From: JBBDMU01 sp040905685
Lineage (GTDB): Bacteria; Bacteroidota; Rhodothermia; Balneolales; Natronogracilivirgulaceae
Direction: 5' to 3'
DNA length: 64,000 bases
Assembly (NCBI GenBank): GCA_040905685.1
Contig: JBBDRB010000080.1
Coordinates: 1 to 64,000 of the forward strand
Below, in pieces: positions 49,537 through 57,968 of this stretch (positions within the stretch are counted from its first letter, which is position 1; each line of letters begins with the position of its first letter). Made by a program: the position numbers and the translations under genes. The notes beneath the pieces are model-generated. The model saw nothing but the letters and a program-made list of their open reading frames with translations, was not told where the DNA came from and did no database searches.

Positions 49537-52425
49537 ATGAAAGAGGCTATAGCCGAATTAAAGGCGGGCATCAAAGGAGACGTTCTCCACGATGAATATT
49601 CCCTGGGCATGTATGCCACCGATGCCAGCATATACCAGATCAAGCCCCTGGCGGTGGTCATCCCGAAAGACGAAGCCGATGTGCAGAAGGCGGTCGCCAT
49701 AGCCGGTCGGCATGAAATGAAGATCCTGCCCCGCGGCGGAGGCACCAGTCTGGCCGGACAGACCGTCGGCCGGGCCCTGGTCATTGATTTTTCCCGGTAT
49801 ATGAACAGGATACTGGAAGTGAACGGCCCGCAGCGGTGGGCCAGAGTGCAGCCGGGCCTGGTGCGCGATGAGCTGAATGCGGAGCTGGCCGGCCACCGGC
49901 TGCATTTTGCCCCCGATCCGGCCACCTCCAGCCGGGCCAATGTAGGCGGGATGGTGGGCAACAATTCATCCGGCACCAAAAGCATTATCTACGGCAAGAC
50001 CGTGGACCATGTCCTGGAGGCCAGGGTATTGCTGTCAGACGGAACGGTGGTCTGGCTCAGGGAGCTGAGCCCGGAGGCCATAGACCGCAAAGCCGGGCAG
50101 ACCGACCGGGAAGGGGAGCTCTACCGGACATTCAGGCAGATTATCCGCGACAACAGGGAGGAGGTTATCCGGCGCTTCCCGAAAGTGATGAGGAGGGTGG
50201 GAGGATACAACCTCGACGAGTTTGTTCATGCCGGCCCCTGGAATCTGGCCCGGCTGATTACCGGCAGCGAGGGCACCCTGGGGATGGTCCTGGAGCTGAA
50301 ACTTAATCTGGAACCCCTGCCGGCCCATAAATCCGTGGCCGTGGTGCATTTTTCGCAGTTGCAGGAGGCCCTGAACGCCGTCGGACCCATCCTCGCCTTT
50401 GGTCCCTCGGCCGTGGAGATACTGGACCGGACGGTGCTGAACATGAGCCGGGAAAACCTGACAACCCGCCACCATTGTCATTTTATCGAGGGCGACCCGG
50501 AGGCCATCCTGATCGTGGAGTTCTACGGGGACAGTCTCCAGGCGGTGATGGACCGGCCCGCAGAAATGACAGGCAGGCTCAGGGAACGGGGCCTGGGTTA
50601 CGCCTTTCCCGTCTTTGCCGAAGGCGGGGCCTACGACGATGTATGGCTGGTGCGGCAAAAGGGACTGGGACTGATGCTGGGGATCAAGGGGGATAAAAAG
50701 CCCCTGGCGTTTATAGAAGATGCCGGCATACCGGTGGATGTGTTGCCCGAATACATCGGGCAGGTGCTGGCCGTGTGCAAAAAGCACCATACGGAAGTGG
50801 CCATGTATGCCCATGCCAGCGTTGGGGTTATTCATGTCAGGCCCATTCTGGATCTGCGGCAGGCGGCCGATATCGTGAACCTGAAAAACATTGCCGACGA
50901 GACTTTTGAGCTGGTCATGAAATACGGGGGCTCCTGGAGCGGGGAGCATGGAGACGGGCTGGTCAGAAGCGCCTTTAACGAGCGCTTTTTCGGCAAGCAG
51001 CTCTATAAAGCCTTCCGCGACGTCAAACAGTTGTTCGACCCGGCGAACCTGATGAATCCCGGAAAGATCGTCGAGGCCCAAACCATAGAGCACAACCTGC
51101 GTTACGGGGCGGGGTACGCCGACCGGGACGTGAAAACGGAGTTCAACTACCGGGCTGAGCACAGTTTCCGGGAATCGGTGCATATGTGCTCGGGGGTGGG
51201 TGAATGCCGCAAGGTGCTGGGCGGGACCATGTGCCCGAGTTTCAAAGCCACCCGCGATGAAGAGCATTCCACCCGGGGCAGGGCCAATGCCCTGCGCCTG
51301 GCCATGTCGGGGCAGCTGGGCAGCGAAGGGCTGGGCAGCGAGCGCCTGCACCAGGTCATGGACCTGTGCCTGTCGTGCAAGGCCTGCAAATCCGAATGCC
51401 CCAGCAATGTGGATATGGCCAAAATGAAAAGCGATGTCCTGCAGGTGTATTACGATGAGCACGGCATTACCCTCCGCGACCGGATGATCAGGGATTCCTC
51501 CAGGGCGGCCTCCAGCCTGTCGGGAGCCCTGGCCGCCCCGGTCAATTTTATTCAGAAGTCGGCCCCATTCCGGTGGGTCCTGGAGAAGCTGGCCGGGTTC
51601 GACAAACGACGGGTGCTGCCGGAATATGCCAGGGAACCGTTTTACAAATGGATGGAAAAAAAGGGTAACAACACCTACACCAGCCCCCAAAAAGTGGTGC
51701 TGTTTGCCGATACCTACCTGAATTTTCATGAGCCGCAGATCGGCGTATCGGCCCTGGAGCTGCTCAATTCCTATGGCTATGAAGTGATCCTGGCCAATGT
51801 GGGCTGCTGCCAGCGGCCCAAAATATCCCACGGCTTTCTGCGGGAGGCCAAGCAACAGGGTGGCCGGACCCTGCAGGGGCTGCAGCCCTATCTGGATCAG
51901 GGTTTGCCGGTCCTGGTGTGCGAGCCCAGCTGCGCCTCGGCGCTCAACGACGACCTTCCCGACCTGATTGACGACGAGGGCCTGGCCGCCCGGTTGAAAG
52001 AGCAGGTGATGATGATCGATGTGTTCCTGGCCCGGGAAATGGAATCGGGCAATCTGGATCAAACGCGGGTAGGGGACGGGGGCGGCGATATGCTCATCCA
52101 CGGCCACTGCCACCAGAAGGCCCTGTACGGGACCGCGTCCATGAAGTCGGTGTGCGGAGCACAGGCCGGGGCGGTCGGGGAGATCCCCTCGGGCTGCTGC
52201 GGCATGGCCGGGTCCTTCGGTTACGAACAGGAGCATTATGAGCTGTCCCGCAAAATCGGCGAGAGCATCCTTTTCCCCGCGGTACGGTCTATGAACGAAG
52301 GCACAGCCCTGATAGCCAATGGCTTTAGCTGCCGCCACCAGATCGAGCATTTTACGGGGGTAAAACCCAAACACTGGGTAGAGGTCATGAATGCCCGGCA
52401 AAAACAGACACCAAACCCAAGGTAA
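49537..52425 (+). CDS. FAD-binding and Fe-S 2-hydroxyacid dehydrogenase (GlcD-GlcF/YdiJ-type fusion)
   Basis: 962 residues. The FAD domain (about 1-480) has PRGGGTSLAGQTVGRALVID, NVGGMVGNNSSGTKSI and a C-terminal GSWSGEHGDGLVRS. An Fe-S region follows (about 548-640) with CSGVGECRK and CLSCKACKSECPSNVD, and then two CCG domains (NVGCCQRPK, PSGCCGMAGSFG). The family oxidises glycolate, D-lactate or D-2-hydroxyglutarate and passes electrons to the respiratory chain. Its place between malate synthase (6 bp) and a lactate/glycolate permease (4 bp) makes glycolate the best guess; D-lactate remains possible. Confidence 0.9.
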   Translation: MKEAIAELKAGIKGDVLHDEYSLGMYATDASIYQIKPLAVVIPKDEADVQKAVAIAGRHEMKILPRGGGTSLAGQTVGRALVIDFSRYMNRILEVNGPQRWARVQPGLVRDELNAELAGHRLHFAPDPATSSRANVGGMVGNNSSGTKSIIYGKTVDHVLEARVLLSDGTVVWLRELSPEAIDRKAGQTDREGELYRTFRQIIRDNREEVIRRFPKVMRRVGGYNLDEFVHAGPWNLARLITGSEGTLGMVLELKLNLEPLPAHKSVAVVHFSQLQEALNAVGPILAFGPSAVEILDRTVLNMSRENLTTRHHCHFIEGDPEAILIVEFYGDSLQAVMDRPAEMTGRLRERGLGYAFPVFAEGGAYDDVWLVRQKGLGLMLGIKGDKKPLAFIEDAGIPVDVLPEYIGQVLAVCKKHHTEVAMYAHASVGVIHVRPILDLRQAADIVNLKNIADETFELVMKYGGSWSGEHGDGLVRSAFNERFFGKQLYKAFRDVKQLFDPANLMNPGKIVEAQTIEHNLRYGAGYADRDVKTEFNYRAEHSFRESVHMCSGVGECRKVLGGTMCPSFKATRDEEHSTRGRANALRLAMSGQLGSEGLGSERLHQVMDLCLSCKACKSECPSNVDMAKMKSDVLQVYYDEHGITLRDRMIRDSSRAASSLSGALAAPVNFIQKSAPFRWVLEKLAGFDKRRVLPEYAREPFYKWMEKKGNNTYTSPQKVVLFADTYLNFHEPQIGVSALELLNSYGYEVILANVGCCQRPKISHGFLREAKQQGGRTLQGLQPYLDQGLPVLVCEPSCASALNDDLPDLIDDEGLAARLKEQVMMIDVFLAREMESGNLDQTRVGDGGGDMLIHGHCHQKALYGTASMKSVCGAQAGAVGEIPSGCCGMAGSFGYEQEHYELSRKIGESILFPAVRSMNEGTALIANGFSCRHQIEHFTGVKPKHWVEVMNARQKQTPNPR

Positions 52426-52429
52426 TTTT

Positions 52430-54112
52430 ATGGATTTACCCGTTTTAGCATTTTTAGCTTTCCTCCCCATTCTGCTGGCCGGTATCTTGCTGATCGGCTT
52501 CCGGATAGCGGCCAAAATTGCCATGCCCCTGGTTTTGGCCGTCACCATGGTCATAGCCTATTTTATATGGGAGTTTTCCTTTTTGAATATAATAGCCTCT
52601 TCCATACAGGGACTTTTCGTCACCTTTGATATCCTGTATATCATATTCGGAGCCATACTGCTGCTGAACCTGCTGAAGTATTCGGGGGGGATCGGGGTCA
52701 TCCGCCAGAGTTTTGCCGATATCAGCCCGGACCGCAGGGTACAGGTCGTGATCATCGCCTGGTTGTTCGGTTCGTTTCTCGAAGGGGCCGCCGGCTTCGG
52801 CACCCCGGCGGCCATCGTGGCTCCCCTGCTGCTGGCCCTGGGGTATCCTGCCCTGGCCGCGGTCATGCTGGGGATGATGGTGCAGAGCACTTCGGTGACC
52901 TTCGGCGCGGCCGGCACCCCCATCCTGATCGGCGTGCAAGCGGGCCTGGAAAGCCCCGAGTTTGCGGCCCGGCTGGCCATGTCGGGCATGTCCATGATGG
53001 ATTACCTTATGGTGATAAGCTCCCACGTGGCCGTATTGCATGCCCTGGCCGGCACGTTGATGCCGACGCTGATGGTGGTGATGATGACCCGGTTTTTCGG
53101 GAAGAACAAATCCTGGAAAGAGGGCCTTTCCATTTTTCCGTTTGCCCTGTTCGGGGGACTGGCTTTTACCGTGCCCTATGCCCTGACGGGGATATTTTTG
53201 GGGCCGGAATTCCCCTCCCTGATAGGGGCGCTTGTCGGCCTGCCGGTGGTGATCTATGCGGCCAACCGGGGTTTTCTCATCCCGGACGATTCCTGGGACT
53301 TCCGGCCGGAAAAAGAGTGGCCGGCCCACTGGGTCGGTACCTTGTCGGTGGATACCAAACAGGAGGTTAATAAACCGGACCTGTCGCTGATCAAAGCCTG
53401 GATGCCCTACGTCTTGCTGGCCCTGATCCTGGTGCTGAGCCGCCTGCATCAGCTTCCCATACGGGAAGCTTTTTTAAGCATGGAAATAAGCTGGCAGCAA
53501 ATCCTGGGCTCCACCGTTTCGGCAAGCAGTACGCCGCTCTATCTGCCGGGGACCATGCTGGTTATCGTGGGCCTGATCACCATGGTCCTGCATCGCATGA
53601 GCATGACGGAGATCAGGGGGGCGGTTTCCGACAGCGGCAGAATGCTGCTCGGTGCGGGCTTTGTATTGATCTTCACCATCCCCATGGTGCGCATTTATAT
53701 TAATTCGGGAATGAATGATATCGGTCTGGACAGCATGCCCATTATCATGGCCGAATGGGTGGCCGGCAATGTAGGACGGGTATATCCGTTTTTTGCCGCT
53801 TCCATCGGCGGACTGGGTGCTTTTATCGCCGGCAGCAATACGGTGAGCAACCTGATGTTCAGCCTGTTCCAGTTTGGAGTGGCCGAACGCCTGTCGATGT
53901 CCACGCCCATGCTGGTTTCCCTGGGGGCCGTAGGGGCGGCGGCAGGGAATATGGTCGCCATCCATAATGTGGTGGCGGCATCGGCCACCGTGGGTTTTCT
54001 GGACAAGGAGGGCGAGGTGCTGAGGATGACCATCATCCCTACCCTTTATTATGTGATCCTGGTAGGGATATTGGGATTGGCGGCAATCAGTTTCACAGGA
54101 ATAAGCAATTAA
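52430..54112 (+). CDS. Glycolate/L-lactate permease (LctP/GlcA family)
   Basis: 560 residues from ATG 52430. Twelve or more membrane helices. Family motifs GSFLEGAAGFGTPAAIVAPLL and QSTSVTFGAAGTPILIG, with a late GAFIAGSNTVSNLMFSLFQ. It imports lactate or glycolate with protons. The start lies 4 bp after the dehydrogenase stop. A pairing of glycolate oxidase and this permease (as glcDEF-glcA in E. coli) supports glycolate use. Confidence 0.92.
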   Translation: MDLPVLAFLAFLPILLAGILLIGFRIAAKIAMPLVLAVTMVIAYFIWEFSFLNIIASSIQGLFVTFDILYIIFGAILLLNLLKYSGGIGVIRQSFADISPDRRVQVVIIAWLFGSFLEGAAGFGTPAAIVAPLLLALGYPALAAVMLGMMVQSTSVTFGAAGTPILIGVQAGLESPEFAARLAMSGMSMMDYLMVISSHVAVLHALAGTLMPTLMVVMMTRFFGKNKSWKEGLSIFPFALFGGLAFTVPYALTGIFLGPEFPSLIGALVGLPVVIYAANRGFLIPDDSWDFRPEKEWPAHWVGTLSVDTKQEVNKPDLSLIKAWMPYVLLALILVLSRLHQLPIREAFLSMEISWQQILGSTVSASSTPLYLPGTMLVIVGLITMVLHRMSMTEIRGAVSDSGRMLLGAGFVLIFTIPMVRIYINSGMNDIGLDSMPIIMAEWVAGNVGRVYPFFAASIGGLGAFIAGSNTVSNLMFSLFQFGVAERLSMSTPMLVSLGAVGAAAGNMVAIHNVVAASATVGFLDKEGEVLRMTIIPTLYYVILVGILGLAAISFTGISN

Positions 54113-54135
54113 TTTGAAAAGCAGGGAGTTTAGTT

Positions 54136-55041
54136 ATGGCAAATATAGGATGGATTGGAACCGGAGTCATGGGCAGCAGCATGTGCAACCACCTCCTCGA
54201 TGGCGGCCATGAGGTGTACGTTTACAACCGCACCGCCTCGAAAGCCGATGCCCTGGTAAATAAAGGTGCCCAGTGGTGTGATTCCCCGGCCGGGGTGGCA
54301 AGGCAGGGCGACTTTATTTTTTCCATTGTCGGTTATCCCGAAGATGTTGAAGCCATCATGATGGGCGATGCTGGTATCATCGCTAACGCCCGGGACGGGG
54401 CCTGCATCATCGATATGACCACCTCCACGCCGGCCCTGGCGGAGCGTATTCATGAGGCCGCTACGGGGAAAGGCCTGCAGGCGCTGGATGCCCCCGTCTC
54501 GGGCGGGGACGTCGGGGCCAAAGCGGGAACACTGGCTATCATGGCCGGAGGGGAAAAACCGGCCTATGAAAAAGTGAAACCGCTGTTTGACCTGATGGGG
54601 GAGAATATCGCCTATATGGGCGGCCCGGGAAAAGGGCAGCATACGAAAATGAGCAATCAGGTCCTTATAGCGGGTACCATGATCGGGGTGATCGAATCGC
54701 TGCTGTATGCGTACAAGGCCGGTATGGATCTCGAAGAAGTTATCGCCGTCATTGGCAAAGGCGCCGCCTCTTCCTGGTCTGTTAATAATTTGGGTGTTAA
54801 AATTGCCCGGGGCGATTACGAGCCCGGCTTCTTCATCAAGCATTTTGTAAAGGACATGCGCATCGCCCTCGACGAGTCCCGGCGCATGCAGCTTTCCCTT
54901 CCCGGACTCGCCCTGGCCGAACAGTTCTATACCAGCGCCATGTCGCTGGGCTACGAAGACTCCGGCACCCAGGGCCTGTACAAGGTTTTTGAAAAGCTCA
55001 ACGGCCTCGAAAATGGATCTGCCCCCGGCGCCCGGGGCTAG
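54136..55041 (+). CDS. Beta-hydroxyacid dehydrogenase (GarR/GlxR or HIBADH type)
   Basis: 301 residues. NAD(P) motif IGWIGTGVMGSSM, substrate motif DAPVSGGDVGAKAGTLAIMAGG, catalytic Lys in GKGQHTKMSNQ and KDMRIALDE near the end. The family includes tartronate-semialdehyde reductase, 3-hydroxyisobutyrate dehydrogenase and glyoxylate reductases. In this glycolate/glyoxylate operon a tartronate-semialdehyde or glyoxylate reductase role fits, but no glyoxylate carboligase is present here. Four-base overlap with the convergent Zn-ribbon gene. Confidence 0.9.
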   Translation: MANIGWIGTGVMGSSMCNHLLDGGHEVYVYNRTASKADALVNKGAQWCDSPAGVARQGDFIFSIVGYPEDVEAIMMGDAGIIANARDGACIIDMTTSTPALAERIHEAATGKGLQALDAPVSGGDVGAKAGTLAIMAGGEKPAYEKVKPLFDLMGENIAYMGGPGKGQHTKMSNQVLIAGTMIGVIESLLYAYKAGMDLEEVIAVIGKGAASSWSVNNLGVKIARGDYEPGFFIKHFVKDMRIALDESRRMQLSLPGLALAEQFYTSAMSLGYEDSGTQGLYKVFEKLNGLENGSAPGARG

Positions 55042-55220
55042 ATCACCGACAGCACGATGAACGTTACGACGATCAGTATGGCTGAAATTATACCGACAGT
55101 CATATAAAGATGGGTCAAACGGGACAGTTCTTCTGTGTTTTGGGAGTTTTTAAGACGCCTGCAGGCAGGGCAGTACGCGAGGGAATCTGTAGCTTCGTTC
55201 TCACAATCCAGGCACTTCAT
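55038..55220 (-). CDS. Small zinc-ribbon membrane protein
   Basis: 60 residues from ATG 55220. A CxxC...CxxC ribbon (KCLDCENEATDSLAYCPACR) is followed by a single C-terminal helix (VGIISAILIVVTFIVLSV). The likely topology is an inner-membrane tail-anchored protein with the ribbon in the cytosol. The start is 10 bp after the stop of the glycosidase-like lipoprotein, so co-transcription is likely. Function unknown. Confidence 0.65.
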   Translation of the reverse strand: MKCLDCENEATDSLAYCPACRRLKNSQNTEELSRLTHLYMTVGIISAILIVVTFIVLSVI

Positions 55221-55230
55221 AGCTGAATCC

Positions 55231-56763
55231 TTACCAGTGTGAATAGGAAATGCCCTCTGCGTTGCCCGGCACCAGTCCGCCGGAAACCGGGGGATTCCAG
55301 TTCCGGTCGGCAAACCGGAATACATAATGCTTGCCGGCCGGGGCGGTTACCGTATACGTGGCGCCGCCGGCAACGTCGCTTCCCTGCGCTTCCATTACAA
55401 ATCGCTCTCCGTTTTCCGGAGCCGGGTCGAACCGGCCGTCCTCGTTAACATCAATCCACACCTCGGCCTGGGCGGGCGCCAACCCGTCAGGATGGCGGTA
55501 CACGGCGGCGTACTCCCCGGCGTTCCGGCCATTTTGATAACCGTCCGGATTGATGAGTTCGGGCCTTGCCGAAGGCGTATATTCCGGGAGGTTCTCCATC
55601 AGTTTACCCGGTTCATTATTCCAGGACCGGATATTTTCCATATACCATCGGGCCTGCAGGTAGTAGTCCAGGGCATTGGAAGTGGCGTTCTGCCAGGTTT
55701 CGGCGGGATGAAACCCTTCGGTGACCATGGCGCGGACATCCCCGGGGGTGATGTGATGGACCTGGCTCTGCCCGTTTTCACGGACCCTGGGATGGTAGCC
55801 GATGGCATTCCATCCCGAAAAATTATTGTCTGAGAAGGGAAAATCACTGGATATGAATACCAGGGGCACCTGGTAGCCGAGTACCTTACTGTGGGAGTGA
55901 TTATGCCAGAAGCCGTTTCCGTCTTCTTCGACAATAAAGTCGGCATTATTTTCGCCAGGATGTTCTTTGCCGTATTTGATGGAGAACAGATGGTTCAGTT
56001 CCGGGTTTATTTTCCGGCCTTCCTCCTTCATCCGGTCTACCCACCACCGGTGAAAAGAACCGTCGGAATCACGGCCATGATGGCGCCTTACATTGTATTC
56101 CCACATGAAATTATACACGACATTAGGATAGTTCCAGGTTGCGGCCACAATACGCTCTATGGCCAGCTCGTGCAGATCCAGCCGGGTGAGTCCGTTGGTG
56201 ACCACCTTGTCCCATTCCGAACTTCCTCTATGGTAAATGAAGTCGCTATCGGTCCAGTCCTCTTCGGAATAGTTCCATTTATAACTCCAGGGGAAGGCGT
56301 GTATGATGACGTCGTTTTCCCGGGCCCAGCGTGCGATATTGGTCAGATGCTGCCATTCCCCCTGGTCATGGGGCGTTTTGAGCCTGGAATATAACCCATC
56401 CCAGCCGGTGTTGCGGTTACCGTTGTCGGGAAGGATGGTGAGATAGAGGTGATTGGCATGTTTGGCCACTTCCCTGATGCGCTCTTCGTTCAGCTCATAC
56501 GGAGTATAGATCAATCCCCGGCCGGTCGTGCCCTGGGATCCGAACAAAACCATAGGCAAACCCCGGTATTGAAAATACCTGGAATTTTCCGGCAGGATAT
56601 TGAGTTGAACAGACATGTCTTCCGCAATAACTTCATTAACTTCGTCATCGACCTCACCATCACCATCACCGTCGTCTTCGATGGCACCCTCACCCGTCGG
56701 ATTACCCTGTTGCGGCCCGGACCCGGTAAGATCGTCAAAGGAATTGACGCATGATGTGACCAA
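55231..56763 (-). CDS. TIM-barrel glycoside hydrolase-like lipoprotein
   Basis: About 510 residues when counted from TTG 56763. A lipobox LVTSC is present and the codons for a hydrophobic leader (RIIKNIIFFLLLYTF) continue in frame upstream to about 56808, but no ATG, GTG or TTG exists there before a stop at 56817. The N-terminal part is an acidic linker (DDGDGDGEVDDEVNE), then a barrel-like domain resembling DUF4038/GH5-like proteins (FQYRGLPMVLFGSQG, HAFPWSYKWNYSEED, VYNFMWEYNVRRHHGRDS). The C-terminal beta domain has EVWIDVNEDGRFDP, a common sandwich repeat. It is a candidate surface glycosidase; the catalytic acids may be in the FMWEYN and FIVEEDGNG segments. Confidence 0.7.
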   Translation of the reverse strand: MVTSCVNSFDDLTGSGPQQGNPTGEGAIEDDGDGDGEVDDEVNEVIAEDMSVQLNILPENSRYFQYRGLPMVLFGSQGTTGRGLIYTPYELNEERIREVAKHANHLYLTILPDNGNRNTGWDGLYSRLKTPHDQGEWQHLTNIARWARENDVIIHAFPWSYKWNYSEEDWTDSDFIYHRGSSEWDKVVTNGLTRLDLHELAIERIVAATWNYPNVVYNFMWEYNVRRHHGRDSDGSFHRWWVDRMKEEGRKINPELNHLFSIKYGKEHPGENNADFIVEEDGNGFWHNHSHSKVLGYQVPLVFISSDFPFSDNNFSGWNAIGYHPRVRENGQSQVHHITPGDVRAMVTEGFHPAETWQNATSNALDYYLQARWYMENIRSWNNEPGKLMENLPEYTPSARPELINPDGYQNGRNAGEYAAVYRHPDGLAPAQAEVWIDVNEDGRFDPAPENGERFVMEAQGSDVAGGATYTVTAPAGKHYVFRFADRNWNPPVSGGLVPGNAEGISYSHW

Positions 56764-56939
56764 GAATGTGTATAATAAAAGAAAAAAGATAATATTTTTG
56801 ATGATGCGTACCGTTTATTTAAGATTAAAGAGGTCTAATAATATTAAAAGATCATAACAATAACAAATACAAACCATAGGTAACACCAGTAAAATCAAGA
56901 GCATAAATAACTAAGGTTTTAAAAAAGCTATTACCCTGT

Positions 56940-57968
56940 ATGGAAATTGGAATTTATACTTTCGCAGAAACCACCCCTGACCCGGAAACCGGCATCACCA
57001 TAAGCGCCGGGCAGCGGCTGAAGGATTTACTGGAAGAAATAGAGCTTGCCGACCAGGTGGGGCTGGATGTGTTTGGGGTCGGTGAGCATCATCGCCCGGA
57101 GTATACCGCCTCTTCACCGGCCATCGTGCTGGCGGCCGCGGCCGAACGCAGCAAGCGTATCCGCCTGAGCAGCGCTGTCACCGTGCTCGGCTCAGACGAT
57201 CCGGTGCGGGTCTTCCAGGATTTTGCGACCCTGGATCTGATTTCGTCCGGCCGGGCGGAGATTATGGCCGGACGCGGCTCCTTCATCGAATCCTTTCCCC
57301 TTTTTGGCTATAATCTGGGCGATTACGATGATCTGTTTGAAGAGAAGCTGGATTTGCTGCTTAAGCTCCGGGAAACGGAGAACATCACCTGGTCGGGTAA
57401 GCACCGTCCGTCCCTGAACGGGCAGGGGGTGTATCCGCGGCCCGTTCAGCCACTTATCCCGGTATGGATTGCCGTAGGGGGGACTCCCGAGTCGGCCGTC
57501 CGGGCCGGTTCGCTGGGCCTGCCCATGGCCCTGGCCATTATCGGCGGACAACCCCGGCAATTTTTACCCATGGTCGAACTGTATCGAAAATCGGCCGAGC
57601 GTCATGGCCACAAGGATCTGCCGCTGGGCATAAATTCCCACGGCTATATCGCCGATACCACCGATCAGGCCATCGAAGATGCTTATCCGGCCTTTGCCGT
57701 CACTATGAACAGGATCGGCAGGGAAAGGGGATGGCCGCCGCTGACCCGGGCGCAGTTCGAGGCCTCCCGGACGCTTCAGGGGGCTAACTTTGTGGGTACG
57801 CCGGAGGAGATAACCGAAAAGATCCTGTATCAGCACAATATCTTCGGCCATGACCGATTCCTCCTCCAATTCAGCGTCGGCACGATGTCTCATGACAAGA
57901 TCATGCGTTCCATCGAGCTGCTGGGTACCCGGGTGGCACCGGCAGTGCGCAGGCAGACCGGTGGTTAG
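56940..57968 (+). CDS. LLM-class flavin-dependent oxidoreductase
   Basis: 342 residues. Luciferase-like TIM barrel: IGIYTFAETTPDPETG at the start, VGEHHRPEYTASSPAIVLAA, RLSSAVTVLGSDDPVRVFQD, GRAEIMAGRGSFIESFPLFG and IPVWIAVGGTPESAVRAG. This subtype (CE1758-like) uses FMN or F420; F420 use is unlikely here but not excluded. Substrate unknown. Convergent with the DUF5343-like gene, overlapping by 4 bp. Confidence 0.9.
   Translation: MEIGIYTFAETTPDPETGITISAGQRLKDLLEEIELADQVGLDVFGVGEHHRPEYTASSPAIVLAAAAERSKRIRLSSAVTVLGSDDPVRVFQDFATLDLISSGRAEIMAGRGSFIESFPLFGYNLGDYDDLFEEKLDLLLKLRETENITWSGKHRPSLNGQGVYPRPVQPLIPVWIAVGGTPESAVRAGSLGLPMALAIIGGQPRQFLPMVELYRKSAERHGHKDLPLGINSHGYIADTTDQAIEDAYPAFAVTMNRIGRERGWPPLTRAQFEASRTLQGANFVGTPEEITEKILYQHNIFGHDRFLLQFSVGTMSHDKIMRSIELLGTRVAPAVRRQTGG

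Noticed and set aside
50035..52554. Very long open frame on the minus strand opposite the FAD/Fe-S dehydrogenase
   Set aside because: It mirrors the codon pattern of a well-supported gene with clear FAD and Fe-S motifs; its own translation is low-complexity (His/Pro/Gly-rich) with no domain.
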